The notes beneath the pieces are model-generated. The model worked only from the letters and a program-made list of their open reading frames with translations, was not told the DNA's origin and searched no databases. From Croceivirga sp. (GTDB taxonomy: Bacteria; Bacteroidota; Bacteroidia; Flavobacteriales; Flavobacteriaceae), in contig JANQRG010000041.1 of assembly GCA_028284665.1 (NCBI GenBank), positions 62,001 through 126,000 on the forward strand: 64,000 bases of DNA, written 5' to 3'. Below are positions 30,754-40,536 of this stretch, piece after piece (position 1 is the stretch's first letter; each line of letters opens with the position of its first letter). The position numbers were made by a program, and so were the translations under genes.

Positions 30754-30858
30754 ATGAACACTACAGGAGCAAAACTCGGCTATTTTTGTTGGTATCTGGT
30801 CTTAGGATTGTCTATAGCATTGTTGCTGTCCAATCTTTACATCTACCTCAACAGCTAA
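30754..30858 (+). CDS. Predicted 34-aa single-TM microprotein (MNTTGAKLGYFCWYLVLGLSIALLLSNLYIYLNS)
   Basis: Short ORF with one clear TM helix; not in the supplied ORF track; stop overlaps the GH32 3' end. Confidence 0.4.
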   Translation: MNTTGAKLGYFCWYLVLGLSIALLLSNLYIYLNS

Positions 30859-32411
30859 TCCAACCCAACGGATCGTATCGGGCGTACTTGCAGCTCTTGG
30901 ATGTGAAGTTCCCCGGTAGATAGATTTTCAATTTGCAAGCGCGTATAGGGTATCGATGGAAACAGTTGATCAGTCATGACGTATTGGCCCTTATTCAAAA
31001 AAACTTCAATAGAAGAAGCATCCATGAAAATGTCAATCTCCAGGGTATTGGAGAGTTTTTCAAGAGCAGCATAGTGCAGCTTATTGCCAAAATCATAGTG
31101 AAAATCAGTACTTCCGGATTGCGTCCTATCCAATAGTAGCAAGTTGCTTGCCGCATCTAAAAGCAGCGCCGTCTTCTCCCCTTTTTCGTTAGAAAATGTG
31201 AGTTTAAAATCGTGTTTGGGTACGGTAAAAGAGATAAGGGCCTGGTTTAAGTTGGCATGCTCTTCTGAATAGCTTGCTCCGGCGGAAAGGGTCTCCTCTT
31301 TTCCCTGGGCCTCGTCGGCCAGCAATTCCAAAGCAGAAAGCGGGTAATTGTATACTACATACGCATCATCGATCTTTTGTAGCGATAACTTCCGGGGTAG
31401 GGTCATGGCACTGCGCCAGGGGTGGGTTGGAGTTTTCAAAGCATATTGCCAGTTGCTCATCCATCCGATGAATATACGCTCCGCGTTGGGTGTATTATTG
31501 TAGGTCACTCCCGCGTAGTTGTCTGTGCCCCAATCCAACCACTTGTATTGGGTTTGATCGCTCGTAAAGGTGGTACCATCAAAATCCCCTACAAAATATT
31601 GGGTAGCACTTCCGCCATTGGGTCCACCACTACCAATACTAATGATCAAGATCCATTTTTTAGTATCCGTCCCCTCAACAGTCAAAGGGAGCAGATCCGG
31701 GCATTCCCATACCCCTCCTTTAGCCCCCTGATCCTCACCAAAATCACTGATATTGTCCCAGTCTTTAAGATTTTTAGAACGATATAACCTGGCGTGATCC
31801 CCCGCTACTAATACCATGATCCAGCTTTGCGTTTCTTCATGCCAGAAGACTTTCGGATCCCGTAGGTCTCTAATCCCGTCATTCCCCAGTACGGGGTTCC
31901 CTTCGTATTTTGTCCAGGTATCCCCATTGTCCAGGCTGTAGGCAATCCCCTGGGTTTGAAAATCCGTACGACCGGATTTTTCCCCTTGCATGGAATGATA
32001 GGTGAAAATAGCGACTAAAGGCGTCTTTCCGTCCTTGGCAAAACCCGAAGTATTCTGGTGATCTACAACCGCACTGCCTGAGAAAATCATGCCCTTGTGA
32101 TCCGGGAATAGGGCAATAGGTTTATGCTCCCATTGCACCATGTCTTTGCTAACCGCATGACCCCAATGCATCGGACCCCATACCGTTGCATGGGGATAAT
32201 ACTGATAGAACAAATGGTATACCCCTTCATGATATACCAGTCCGTTGGGATCGTTACCCCAACCGGAGGGGGGACTAAAATGAAACTGGGGCCGACCAGG
32301 TTCTTTGAATTTTGCTGAAGTGTCAGTTTCGGAAACAACAGGTTTATCTTGAATTTCCTTGCAGGCTACACTTAGAGCAGCGAGAAGGATGAGCATTGTT
32401 ACTTTTTGCAT
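30855..32411 (-). CDS. Glycoside hydrolase family 32 (levanase/fructanase-like) lipoprotein
   Basis: WGNDPNGLVYHEGVYHLFYQYYP, RDPKVF and ECPDLLPL motifs; lipobox LSVAC; start at the internal Met. Confidence 0.93.
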   Translation of the reverse strand: MQKVTMLILLAALSVACKEIQDKPVVSETDTSAKFKEPGRPQFHFSPPSGWGNDPNGLVYHEGVYHLFYQYYPHATVWGPMHWGHAVSKDMVQWEHKPIALFPDHKGMIFSGSAVVDHQNTSGFAKDGKTPLVAIFTYHSMQGEKSGRTDFQTQGIAYSLDNGDTWTKYEGNPVLGNDGIRDLRDPKVFWHEETQSWIMVLVAGDHARLYRSKNLKDWDNISDFGEDQGAKGGVWECPDLLPLTVEGTDTKKWILIISIGSGGPNGGSATQYFVGDFDGTTFTSDQTQYKWLDWGTDNYAGVTYNNTPNAERIFIGWMSNWQYALKTPTHPWRSAMTLPRKLSLQKIDDAYVVYNYPLSALELLADEAQGKEETLSAGASYSEEHANLNQALISFTVPKHDFKLTFSNEKGEKTALLLDAASNLLLLDRTQSGSTDFHYDFGNKLHYAALEKLSNTLEIDIFMDASSIEVFLNKGQYVMTDQLFPSIPYTRLQIENLSTGELHIQELQVRPIRSVGLD

Positions 32412-32501
32412 CGATTTTAACTTAAATAGGCGGTTACCCAAGATAAGTAAAATGTTTTTTCGCCGTCTAAATTGATATCTTTATCCTTTGAAGTATTCGG
32501 T

Positions 32502-33029
32502 ATGCGAATTTTAGTGCCGGCTATCCTGGTAGCCCTACTTTTCTCCAACGCTTTCTCCCAAAATACCATTAAAGCCACCTTAGATCGTTTTAATGACGGC
32601 AGCGTTCCTTATATCACAGTAGCAGAATTGAAATCCCAGGAACCTGTGGTTCTATTGGATACCCGGGAGGAAGAAGAATTTGCTGTAAGTCGGATACCCG
32701 GTGCTACCTGGGTAGGATACGATACTTTTATAACGGAAAAGGTGGTTACCAACATCCCGGACAAAACTACCCCTATTGTGGTGTATTGTTCGGTTGGCGT
32801 ACGGTCCGAAAATATTGGCGAACGCCTCCAAAAAGCCGGCTATACCCAGGTAAAAAATCTCTATGGGGGAATTTTTCAATGGAAGAATGAGGACAATACC
32901 GTAGTAGATGCTGCAGGAAACCCCACCGAAAAAGTACATGCTTTTAATCAACATTGGGGAAAACTGTTGACCAAAGGAGATAAAATCTACAATACCAAAT
33001 CTGACCCCGTTGCGCCCAAAAACAAATAG
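32502..33029 (+). CDS. Secreted rhodanese-like domain protein
   Basis: Signal peptide; YCSVGVRS active-site Cys loop. Confidence 0.88.
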   Translation: MRILVPAILVALLFSNAFSQNTIKATLDRFNDGSVPYITVAELKSQEPVVLLDTREEEEFAVSRIPGATWVGYDTFITEKVVTNIPDKTTPIVVYCSVGVRSENIGERLQKAGYTQVKNLYGGIFQWKNEDNTVVDAAGNPTEKVHAFNQHWGKLLTKGDKIYNTKSDPVAPKNK

Positions 33030-33630
33030 CCTACTGCTTATTTTCACCAGAAATCCCGAATTGGGAAAATGCAAAACCCGCTTAGCCAAAACCGTGGGAG
33101 ATAAAATTGCGCTGGATATCTACAAATTTTTGCTGGAGCATACCGTTGCCATTACGGCCGGGCTGGAGGTTACTAAGCAGGTGTATTATTCCGAAGAGAT
33201 TTGGGAAAAGGATATCTGGAATCCGGATAGTTATCAAAAAAAGTTACAAAAAGGCCGTGATTTGGGAACACGTATGTGGAATGCTTTCCGGGATGGGTTT
33301 GATCAGGGGTTTGATAAAATTATTGTAATCGGGAGCGATATGTATGAGCTCTCCCAGGCCGATCTTGAAAACGCCTTTGGGGTATTGGACCAACACGATT
33401 ATGTTATAGGCCCCGCTCAGGATGGAGGATATTACCTATTAGGGATGAAAAGTGGCAACAAAACCCTTTTTGAAAATAAAGTATGGGGCACCGAAACGGT
33501 ATTACCAGACACCTTGGAAGACCTGAAAAAGGAAAGTTATGCCCTATTGGAAACCCGAAACGATGTGGACCTGTATGAGGACATCAAGGACATTGCCGTA
33601 TTTCAACAATTTTTAAAGCACAAACCATGA
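33010..33630 (+). CDS. TIGR04282 family arsenosugar-associated glycosyltransferase (DUF2064)
   Basis: LLLIFTRNPELGKCKTRLAKTVGD, IGSDMYEL, IGPAQDGGYYLLGM; probable TTG start. Confidence 0.88.
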   Translation: MRPKTNSLLLIFTRNPELGKCKTRLAKTVGDKIALDIYKFLLEHTVAITAGLEVTKQVYYSEEIWEKDIWNPDSYQKKLQKGRDLGTRMWNAFRDGFDQGFDKIIVIGSDMYELSQADLENAFGVLDQHDYVIGPAQDGGYYLLGMKSGNKTLFENKVWGTETVLPDTLEDLKKESYALLETRNDVDLYEDIKDIAVFQQFLKHKP

Positions 33631-34442
33631 CAAAAAAACAATTAAACGAATCTGTCGCCTATTTAAAGCACAAGGGGTTTGAGGCTCCCGAAATAGGCAT
33701 TGTCCTGGGCACCGGACTAGGTAAAATGGTGGATGAGATAACTGACGCGATAGAAGCCCATTATAATCATATTCCCTATTTTCCGCTGGCTACCGTAGAA
33801 TTTCACTCCGGAAAATTGATCTATGGCACCATAGCCGGAAAAAAAGTAGTGGTAATGCAGGGGCGCTTCCATTTGTATGAAGGCTATGATTTCCTGGATG
33901 TGACCTATCCCATACGCATTATGCATCAATTAGGGATCCAGAAGCTGTTTATTTCCAATGCGGCCGGTGCCATTAACCTCAGCTTTAAAAAAGGGGATAT
34001 CATGCTCATTGAAGACCATATCAACCTTCAGGGAGGCTCGCCCTTAGCCTTTAAAAATGTATCCGAATTTGGCGACCGTTTTGTGGATATGAGCGAACCC
34101 TATGATCCGGAAATGCGCAACAGCATTGAAGAAATCGCACAGCGGGAAGGGATTTCCCTGCAAAAAGGCGTTTATGCCTCGGTTGTTGGACCTCAGTTAG
34201 AAACCAAAGCAGAATATCGGATGTTAAAAATTATAGGAGCGGATGCGGTGGGAATGAGTACGGTTCCTGAAGTAATTGTTGCCAATCATTTGCGACTACC
34301 TATAGTAGCCGTTTCGGTTTTAACCGACGAATGCGATCCGGATAATCTACAACCCATTAATATCCAGGAGATTATAGAAATAGCTGGGAATACGGAACCA
34401 AAAATGATACAATTATTCAAAGAATTAATCAAGACACTATGA
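33627..34442 (+). CDS. Purine-nucleoside phosphorylase
   Basis: GIVLGTGLGKM, GRFHLYEGY, SNAAGAIN and GADAVGMSTVPEVIVA motifs. Confidence 0.93.
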   Translation: MTKKQLNESVAYLKHKGFEAPEIGIVLGTGLGKMVDEITDAIEAHYNHIPYFPLATVEFHSGKLIYGTIAGKKVVVMQGRFHLYEGYDFLDVTYPIRIMHQLGIQKLFISNAAGAINLSFKKGDIMLIEDHINLQGGSPLAFKNVSEFGDRFVDMSEPYDPEMRNSIEEIAQREGISLQKGVYASVVGPQLETKAEYRMLKIIGADAVGMSTVPEVIVANHLRLPIVAVSVLTDECDPDNLQPINIQEIIEIAGNTEPKMIQLFKELIKTL

Positions 34443-35404
34443 GTTATTTAAATGCCACACAAGACCTATACAAAGAAGCTGCTTTGACCCCGGATGTGGG
34501 ACTCTGTTGTACTACCAACCCGATTTGGCAGTTTCCCGGCTTATCCATTCCAAAGATCATGCAAGAAATGAATTATGGCTGTGGCAGTACAGTGTCCGCC
34601 CAAGATCTCGTGAATGACCCAAAGGTACTGTATGTAGGCGTTGGTGGCGGAATGGAACTATTGCAGTTTGCCTATTTCTCAAGACAAAAAGCCGGAGTCA
34701 CCGGGGTAGATGCCGTAGAAGAGATGCTTGAGGCTTCCCGGAACAACTTCGTACAGGCCGAAGCTGAAAATGATTGGTTCAAAAGTGAATTTGTCAACCT
34801 GGTTAAAGGCGATGCTTTACATCTTCCGGTTGCCGATGAAAGTATAGATGTAGCCGCGCAAAACTGCCTGTTCAATATCTTTAAGATGGAAGATCTTAAA
34901 AAGGCCGTTGCGGAAATGTACAGGGTACTTAAACCCCACGGGCGGCTGGTAATGAGTGATCCCATCTGTGAACAGCCAATGAATGCTGACTTGCGCAACG
35001 ATGATCGCTTAAGGGCTTTGTGTCTATCAGGGAGCATTCCCCTGAAGGACTACATAAAAGTACTTACTGATGCCGGTTTTGGCACTATTGAGATCAGGGG
35101 CCGTAGATCCTACAGGGTCCTAAGTCCTAATCATTATCCTACTGATGAATTGATCTATATTGAATCTATTGAAATAGCCGCTATTAAAGATCCCATGCCT
35201 GAAGATGGTCCCTGTGTTTTTACGGGAAAAACCGCAATTTATTACGGAAACAAAGACTATTTTGATGATGGGAAAGGGCATGTATTACAACAAAACCAGC
35301 CTTTGGCGGTATGCGATAAAACGGCAGCGGCACTAGGTCAGGCCAGTGACGAAATTCATATAAGTGAAAGCACCTGGCATTACAATGGAGGAGGATGTTG
35401 TTAA
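34439..35404 (+). CDS. arsM: Arsenosugar-type arsenite methyltransferase ArsM
   Basis: DVGLCCTTNPIWQFPGL Cys pair, SAM-binding VLYVGVGGGMELLQF, C-terminal YNGGGCC. Confidence 0.88.
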   Translation: MSYLNATQDLYKEAALTPDVGLCCTTNPIWQFPGLSIPKIMQEMNYGCGSTVSAQDLVNDPKVLYVGVGGGMELLQFAYFSRQKAGVTGVDAVEEMLEASRNNFVQAEAENDWFKSEFVNLVKGDALHLPVADESIDVAAQNCLFNIFKMEDLKKAVAEMYRVLKPHGRLVMSDPICEQPMNADLRNDDRLRALCLSGSIPLKDYIKVLTDAGFGTIEIRGRRSYRVLSPNHYPTDELIYIESIEIAAIKDPMPEDGPCVFTGKTAIYYGNKDYFDDGKGHVLQQNQPLAVCDKTAAALGQASDEIHISESTWHYNGGGCC

Positions 35405-35464
35405 TTAACGATGCGCTGTAAGTTTTAGGGGGCAATTACTACTAGTGTAAAAAAAGTTGCTGCT

Positions 35465-36160
35465 TTGGGTCCAAAAATAAGTATTATCATTCCGGTGCTG
35501 AACGAAGCTGGTTTCATCGGAACGTCATTGTACCACTTGAAAGAAAACGCTAAAGATCCGGAAGCGTTGGAGGTATTAGTGGTCGATGGCGGGAGTACCG
35601 ATGATACCGTTCAAATTGCTACTTCTCTAGGCGCCAAAGTCCTACCCTCTGCAACCGGCCGGGCCAAACAAATGAATTTGGGTGCCCAAAATGCTACTGG
35701 TGAAATCCTGTATTTTGTACATGCTGACACCCTTCCCCCCAAACACTATGATGCATATATTCTCGAGGCCCACCGTCAAGGGTATACCGCCGGTTGCTTT
35801 CGTATGAAATTTGATACAACTAACTGGTTTCTGCGCTTTTTCGCCTGGCTCTCAAGAATTAATCATACACTTTGTAGAGGAGGAGATCAGTCCTTGTTTG
35901 TAGCAAAGGAACTTTTTGAAAAAACCGGAAGGTTCAACGAAGATTACCTGATCTATGAAGACAGCGAGTTTATAAGGAGACTGTACAAGACCTTGAAATT
36001 CCGGGTGCTTCCTCATTATGTAATTACTTCGGCTAGAAAATACCGGCAAAAAGGATGGCTGAAAGTGCAATTCCATTTTGGAATGATTCACCTTAAAAAT
36101 TACCTTGGGGCTGGACCCAAAGACCTGTTTCAATACTATAAAAAGAACCTTCTCACCTAA
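35465..36160 (+). CDS. TIGR04283 family arsenosugar-associated GT2 glycosyltransferase
   Basis: ISIIIPVLNEAGFI, VVDGGSTDDT, ATGRAKQMNLGA; probable TTG start. Confidence 0.9.
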   Translation: MGPKISIIIPVLNEAGFIGTSLYHLKENAKDPEALEVLVVDGGSTDDTVQIATSLGAKVLPSATGRAKQMNLGAQNATGEILYFVHADTLPPKHYDAYILEAHRQGYTAGCFRMKFDTTNWFLRFFAWLSRINHTLCRGGDQSLFVAKELFEKTGRFNEDYLIYEDSEFIRRLYKTLKFRVLPHYVITSARKYRQKGWLKVQFHFGMIHLKNYLGAGPKDLFQYYKKNLLT

Positions 36161-36173
36161 AAACCTCTTCAAA

Positions 36174-37082
36174 ATGAACCTTGTAACACCCTGGACATTC
36201 TTTTTCCTATTCGTGCTGATTGTAGGGTGCAAAAATCCTGGACAAAATGAAAAAACAACTGAAATACCTCAGGCTGTAGCCTCAGCGGATAAGGGCAGCA
36301 TCCCGGAAAGTTGGATAAAACGAAGGGTCGATAAAGCACAACAACGTCTTCAAGCTTCGGAAGCGGGAAAAATTGTCTGGCAGGCCATGGAAGCACATGG
36401 TGGTTTAGCCCAATGGTATTCCAACGGACCATTCACATTTCGCTTTAACTACCAACCCCTTGATGGTGGCACGCCAAGGGATACTTACCAAGCCGTTGAT
36501 ACCTGGAGCAGTAAAGCCCGTCATTTTCAAGTGGGGGACTCCACCTCGCAATACGGTTGGGATGGCAATACGGCCTGGGTGATGGCACAGGACAGCACTG
36601 CATTTCCCTACAACACCCGGTTTTGGTCGCTTACACCTTACTTCTTTGCTGCACAGCCCTTTGTGCTGGACGGGAACGGGGTAAATTTAGAATTACTTCC
36701 TCAGGCAGCGCATCTCGGCAAAACACAGGATGTTGTAAAGGTTACTTTTGATGCCGGTACTGGGGATGCACCCGATGATTATTACATTCTCTATTTTGAT
36801 GCCGAATCGCATATCCTTAATGTAATTCGCTATATCGTTTCTTATCCCGGATATTTTAAAAAAGGGGAGCATCTGCCGGAGAAATTCATGCAGCTTGAAG
36901 GAGAACAAGAGGTTGCAGGGATCCATTTTCCGAAGCGCTATACTACCCACTGGCTAAACGATGACGAAAGTCCCGGAGAACATATTACTTCGGTAACCTT
37001 GAGTACTATCGAATTCCAGCCGAATTTAGAAGAAGGTTTTTTTCAAATTCCCGCTAAAGCCCAACTACTGGAAGGGCTTTAG
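36174..37082 (+). CDS. Hypothetical lipoprotein (LolA/DUF6503-like)
   Basis: MNLVTPWTFFFLFVLIVGCKN lipobox; QAMEAHGGLAQWY N-terminal motif. Confidence 0.75.
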   Translation: MNLVTPWTFFFLFVLIVGCKNPGQNEKTTEIPQAVASADKGSIPESWIKRRVDKAQQRLQASEAGKIVWQAMEAHGGLAQWYSNGPFTFRFNYQPLDGGTPRDTYQAVDTWSSKARHFQVGDSTSQYGWDGNTAWVMAQDSTAFPYNTRFWSLTPYFFAAQPFVLDGNGVNLELLPQAAHLGKTQDVVKVTFDAGTGDAPDDYYILYFDAESHILNVIRYIVSYPGYFKKGEHLPEKFMQLEGEQEVAGIHFPKRYTTHWLNDDESPGEHITSVTLSTIEFQPNLEEGFFQIPAKAQLLEGL

Positions 37083-37166
37083 TTGCATTTCCCTGTTTCG
37101 ATTGGTGTGGTGTACACAGTGAAGTAGTTGCAGCGAAAGAGAGTCGCAGGAGAATATGGGACACGG

Positions 37167-38135
37167 TCAGTTCTCCTCTACGGATAGCTCTGCATAGTCT
37201 TTTAGCACCCCGCTGGTAATGATCTCAGTTAATGCTTTTTTATTAGCAGTTGAGGAAATTTTCCCTCTTTTTCCATAGCCTTCTGCCTCATGCACGGTTA
37301 TCATTGTGATCGGCGGAACCACATTCTTGACAAGGAACAAATTAAGGTCGTTCTTAAAAATTGCTGTATTTTCCTGTTGTACCACCGTATGACTTTGGTT
37401 AAAAATGGCTTGTAAACTATTCGCAAATCGCTCCCCTTCCAAGCTGTTGCGGTGATGAAAAATGGAAACCCCAAAGTTGTTGCTGTTGGTTAGGGATTTG
37501 TTCAAATTCATTACCAAAACCCGCTGATATTTTCCATGATTTTTAAGATACCGTTGGTTAATGGCATCTACATAGTACTGCATTTGCTCATGATTCCCTA
37601 TGGGCTGCTCCAAATTGAACACTTCATCTTCATTGGGAATTTTGAAGCCTGCCAGTATCGAATCATTTTCAAGCAAGTATACCTTAGCACCATGCACCAT
37701 GAACTGAGAGGCTAAACGTTCCATTACTTGCTTTTCCACGGCTCTTAATTGGTCCGAACCTACCAAATTCTCTCCGGAAAGCAAATAGATCACAGCATTT
37801 TTAAGACGTTCACTTTTTGAGGAAACCCGAGCAAGTTCTTTTTCAGTAAAGATAGCGTTTTCCGAATCGGACCGGGCTTCCAATTGTACTGCCATTTTCT
37901 TGAAGGAATCCGGAGCATCCGGAATGATATAGGATCTCCCGAAGTAGAGCTCACTACCATTCTTGAGATTGTCCTTGTTTAGATCCACAAATTCCGAATA
38001 ATACTTAACCGGATCCAGTCCCTGTTTTCGAAGTAAAGAAAAGATCCCATCGCCCTTTCCAGCCGTGACAACGGTGGTCTGACCATTCAGTTGTAGCACA
38101 CTGAAAATCAGGAAGATTGAAAGAAAAGTCTTCAT
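37167..38135 (-). CDS. LysM-like secreted protein, possibly an amidase-related fold
   Basis: Signal peptide, DGIFSLLRKQGLDPVKYYSEFVDLN LysM-like segment; start at the internal Met. Confidence 0.55.
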   Translation of the reverse strand: MKTFLSIFLIFSVLQLNGQTTVVTAGKGDGIFSLLRKQGLDPVKYYSEFVDLNKDNLKNGSELYFGRSYIIPDAPDSFKKMAVQLEARSDSENAIFTEKELARVSSKSERLKNAVIYLLSGENLVGSDQLRAVEKQVMERLASQFMVHGAKVYLLENDSILAGFKIPNEDEVFNLEQPIGNHEQMQYYVDAINQRYLKNHGKYQRVLVMNLNKSLTNSNNFGVSIFHHRNSLEGERFANSLQAIFNQSHTVVQQENTAIFKNDLNLFLVKNVVPPITMITVHEAEGYGKRGKISSTANKKALTEIITSGVLKDYAELSVEEN

Positions 38136-38212
38136 GCAGGCCGAGGGATTTACGCCACAAAGATAGTATCCTTGCCGATGCAATGTGAAAAATTCCCGGT
38201 AAAATGTGAAGA

Positions 38213-39472
38213 TTAAAAATACTGCCCTATCCCAAAGACCACTCCGCGAGAAGCTGAGTTGGTAATTCCGTGGCCATAATCGATACGGAAAATGGCATTA
38301 AAAATACGTTTGTGAATAAAACGCACTCCAATACCCGGATAGATCCTCAGATTTTGATCATCTGCAAAGTCGCCGAAATCCCCTCCTGGATTTCGCCAAC
38401 TTCCGCCATCCACAAATATATTCGCCTGTAATGAAAACCAATCTCCATCTACCACGGCATAGCGATATTCCGTATTCAATACGATAGCTGCGGTGCCCCG
38501 ATCTATAGTATTTCCTACCCCGCGAATGTTAAGGTTATTGTCCACCGCAAAAGGGGCAAAAGGTGTATTGAGATTACTCGCCAAACCTAACCGGAGACGC
38601 GATGCCCAGTTCCCGCGTTTTCCCACTCGTTTGAAGTAGGAAAAATCATTGAAACCTATCCAAAATTCGGGTAATTGATCGCTCGTACTGATCACATACT
38701 GGACATTTAAACTGCTGCGAAACCCATCGAGATATTGATAGTAGTAGGTTATCCCATCGTAATTGTAAATGAATTTATAAAGCAACTTATCTACCGACAA
38801 CTGTTGTGGTACGTTAGGGTCCGTAACACCAAAAAGATAGTCGTAATCCTCTGTAAACAGGTTTATTCCCAGTTCAATTCGATGCTTATAATTGGGTTCA
38901 AATAAACCAAGGACTTCGAAAGATTCATTACGGTATTTGTATTGCGCAATACCATTTTCGAGAAAAACAGGTTCCTGTGTTGTCAGATCCTGGTAATTTA
39001 ATGCCAACCCGAAGTTTTTTGAAAAGAGATAAGGAGCTCTCACATTTAAGCCATACGAGCTGAACACATCATATTGGTAAAAAGCACCCAGGGTGACGTT
39101 TTGCCCTAAAAAATTAAACTCCTGCAGGCCCACCCTAAAAGCAAACTCATCGTTATTGGAAGTAAAAATATTAGCAAAGGGAATGATCGTAAAGTTCTCT
39201 TCTATTCCATAAACCACATTGTACATCCCCTCCTCCTCTGCGGCAAATACCTGAAAATAGGCATGGGAAACCGAAGGCAAACGGATCAACCGTTCGATAT
39301 CCTTTTGAATTATGGTAGAATCCAGTGTACTACCTGGCTTGACGTTGGAAAGCTTTTTAATAAAGCGGGTCCTGGTTCGGGCATTCCCCTGTATTTTCAA
39401 GTCGGCGACTACCCCTTGTCCAAAAGACATATGAACAGATACTAGAAGAAAGAGGAGACGTAACCTACTCAC
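38213..39472 (-). CDS. BamA/TamA-family outer membrane protein with a POTRA-like domain
   Basis: GQGVVADLKIQGNARTRTRFIKKL POTRA start; beta-barrel with C-terminal RIDYGHGITNSASRGVVFGIGQYF. Confidence 0.85.
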   Translation of the reverse strand: MSRLRLLFLLVSVHMSFGQGVVADLKIQGNARTRTRFIKKLSNVKPGSTLDSTIIQKDIERLIRLPSVSHAYFQVFAAEEEGMYNVVYGIEENFTIIPFANIFTSNNDEFAFRVGLQEFNFLGQNVTLGAFYQYDVFSSYGLNVRAPYLFSKNFGLALNYQDLTTQEPVFLENGIAQYKYRNESFEVLGLFEPNYKHRIELGINLFTEDYDYLFGVTDPNVPQQLSVDKLLYKFIYNYDGITYYYQYLDGFRSSLNVQYVISTSDQLPEFWIGFNDFSYFKRVGKRGNWASRLRLGLASNLNTPFAPFAVDNNLNIRGVGNTIDRGTAAIVLNTEYRYAVVDGDWFSLQANIFVDGGSWRNPGGDFGDFADDQNLRIYPGIGVRFIHKRIFNAIFRIDYGHGITNSASRGVVFGIGQYF

Positions 39473-39487
39473 TGCGGGACCGGATTT

Positions 39488-40492
39488 TCACCTTAGTCCA
39501 CCATAATGCCTTCTAATTACATCTTCTGCGGGTTTATTTTGCGGTGTAAACCGATTATCACCAGCTCCCCCCGACCGAGAGTGGTGAATAAACCATTTCC
39601 AGACAAACCCTCCTGCGAACCAATCTTCCTTCCAGAATTCAGCAAAAAGAACATCTAAGGCATCCGCTTGGGCTTCCAGATTAACGTCCATCTGATTTTG
39701 ATCTACGAGCCATGGTTTTTTTGCAGTGAAGTCCATACTGCGATACCCGAACTCGGTAAATAAGATGGGTTTATCCTCTTGTAAAGCCAATGCTATCAAT
39801 TTGGCCTTCCATTTCTGCCATCCACTGGTTAACTCCTCCGGTGTTGGATATTGCTCCTGCGATAGCGGGAAGTAAGCATCCACCCCAATAAAATCCAAGT
39901 CCTTCCAAAATGGTGTACGGGGATATTCGTCCCAGTTGGCAGCATAGGTTAGCTTCCCCTTATATATTTTTTTGACTTCCCGAACCAGTTCTGTCCAATA
40001 GTCAGGGCGATGTTTTACAAATTCTTCCAGTTCAGTGCCAATACAATAAATCTCGGACCCCGTATCCTGTGCCAGTTGCGCATAGGTTAAAATAAAATCG
40101 GAATAGGTTTGTTCAAAGGTTTTCCAGTCTGCCTCGGATTCCATGGTAATATCGCCTGTAAATTCCCCACGCCAAACCCATATTTGCGGTTTCAACATGA
40201 TTTTGACACCATTCGCTTGTAAAAGTTCGATATACTGTTTAGCCCCTTTTTTGGTTTCCCCGTACCATTGCCGATCCGTATCAAAGATCACATTGGGAGA
40301 TTCCAGGCTTCTCAGGAAGCCAAAAGGCATTACTGCAGCATAATTGGCGTTAACGGCAACCACCGGATCTACATGTTCCTGAGTCACCTTTTCCCTGGAA
40401 CCTACAAAACTTACGCCGTTTATTTTTTCCTCACTTTGACTACTGCAATTGAGCTGCAGCAGCCATAAGAAAACAAGTCCTAATCGTCTCAT
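39488..40492 (-). CDS. Glycoside hydrolase, GH113-like TIM barrel lipoprotein
   Basis: VKIMLKPQIWVW, YCIGTELEEF, ILFTEFGYRS; lipobox-like LLQLNCSSQ. Confidence 0.75.
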   Translation of the reverse strand: MRRLGLVFLWLLQLNCSSQSEEKINGVSFVGSREKVTQEHVDPVVAVNANYAAVMPFGFLRSLESPNVIFDTDRQWYGETKKGAKQYIELLQANGVKIMLKPQIWVWRGEFTGDITMESEADWKTFEQTYSDFILTYAQLAQDTGSEIYCIGTELEEFVKHRPDYWTELVREVKKIYKGKLTYAANWDEYPRTPFWKDLDFIGVDAYFPLSQEQYPTPEELTSGWQKWKAKLIALALQEDKPILFTEFGYRSMDFTAKKPWLVDQNQMDVNLEAQADALDVLFAEFWKEDWFAGGFVWKWFIHHSRSGGAGDNRFTPQNKPAEDVIRRHYGGLR

Positions 40493-40536
40493 TCATGTTC
40501 GATTAGGACTAAAATAGTTTTTTTAAGAAGTATCGG

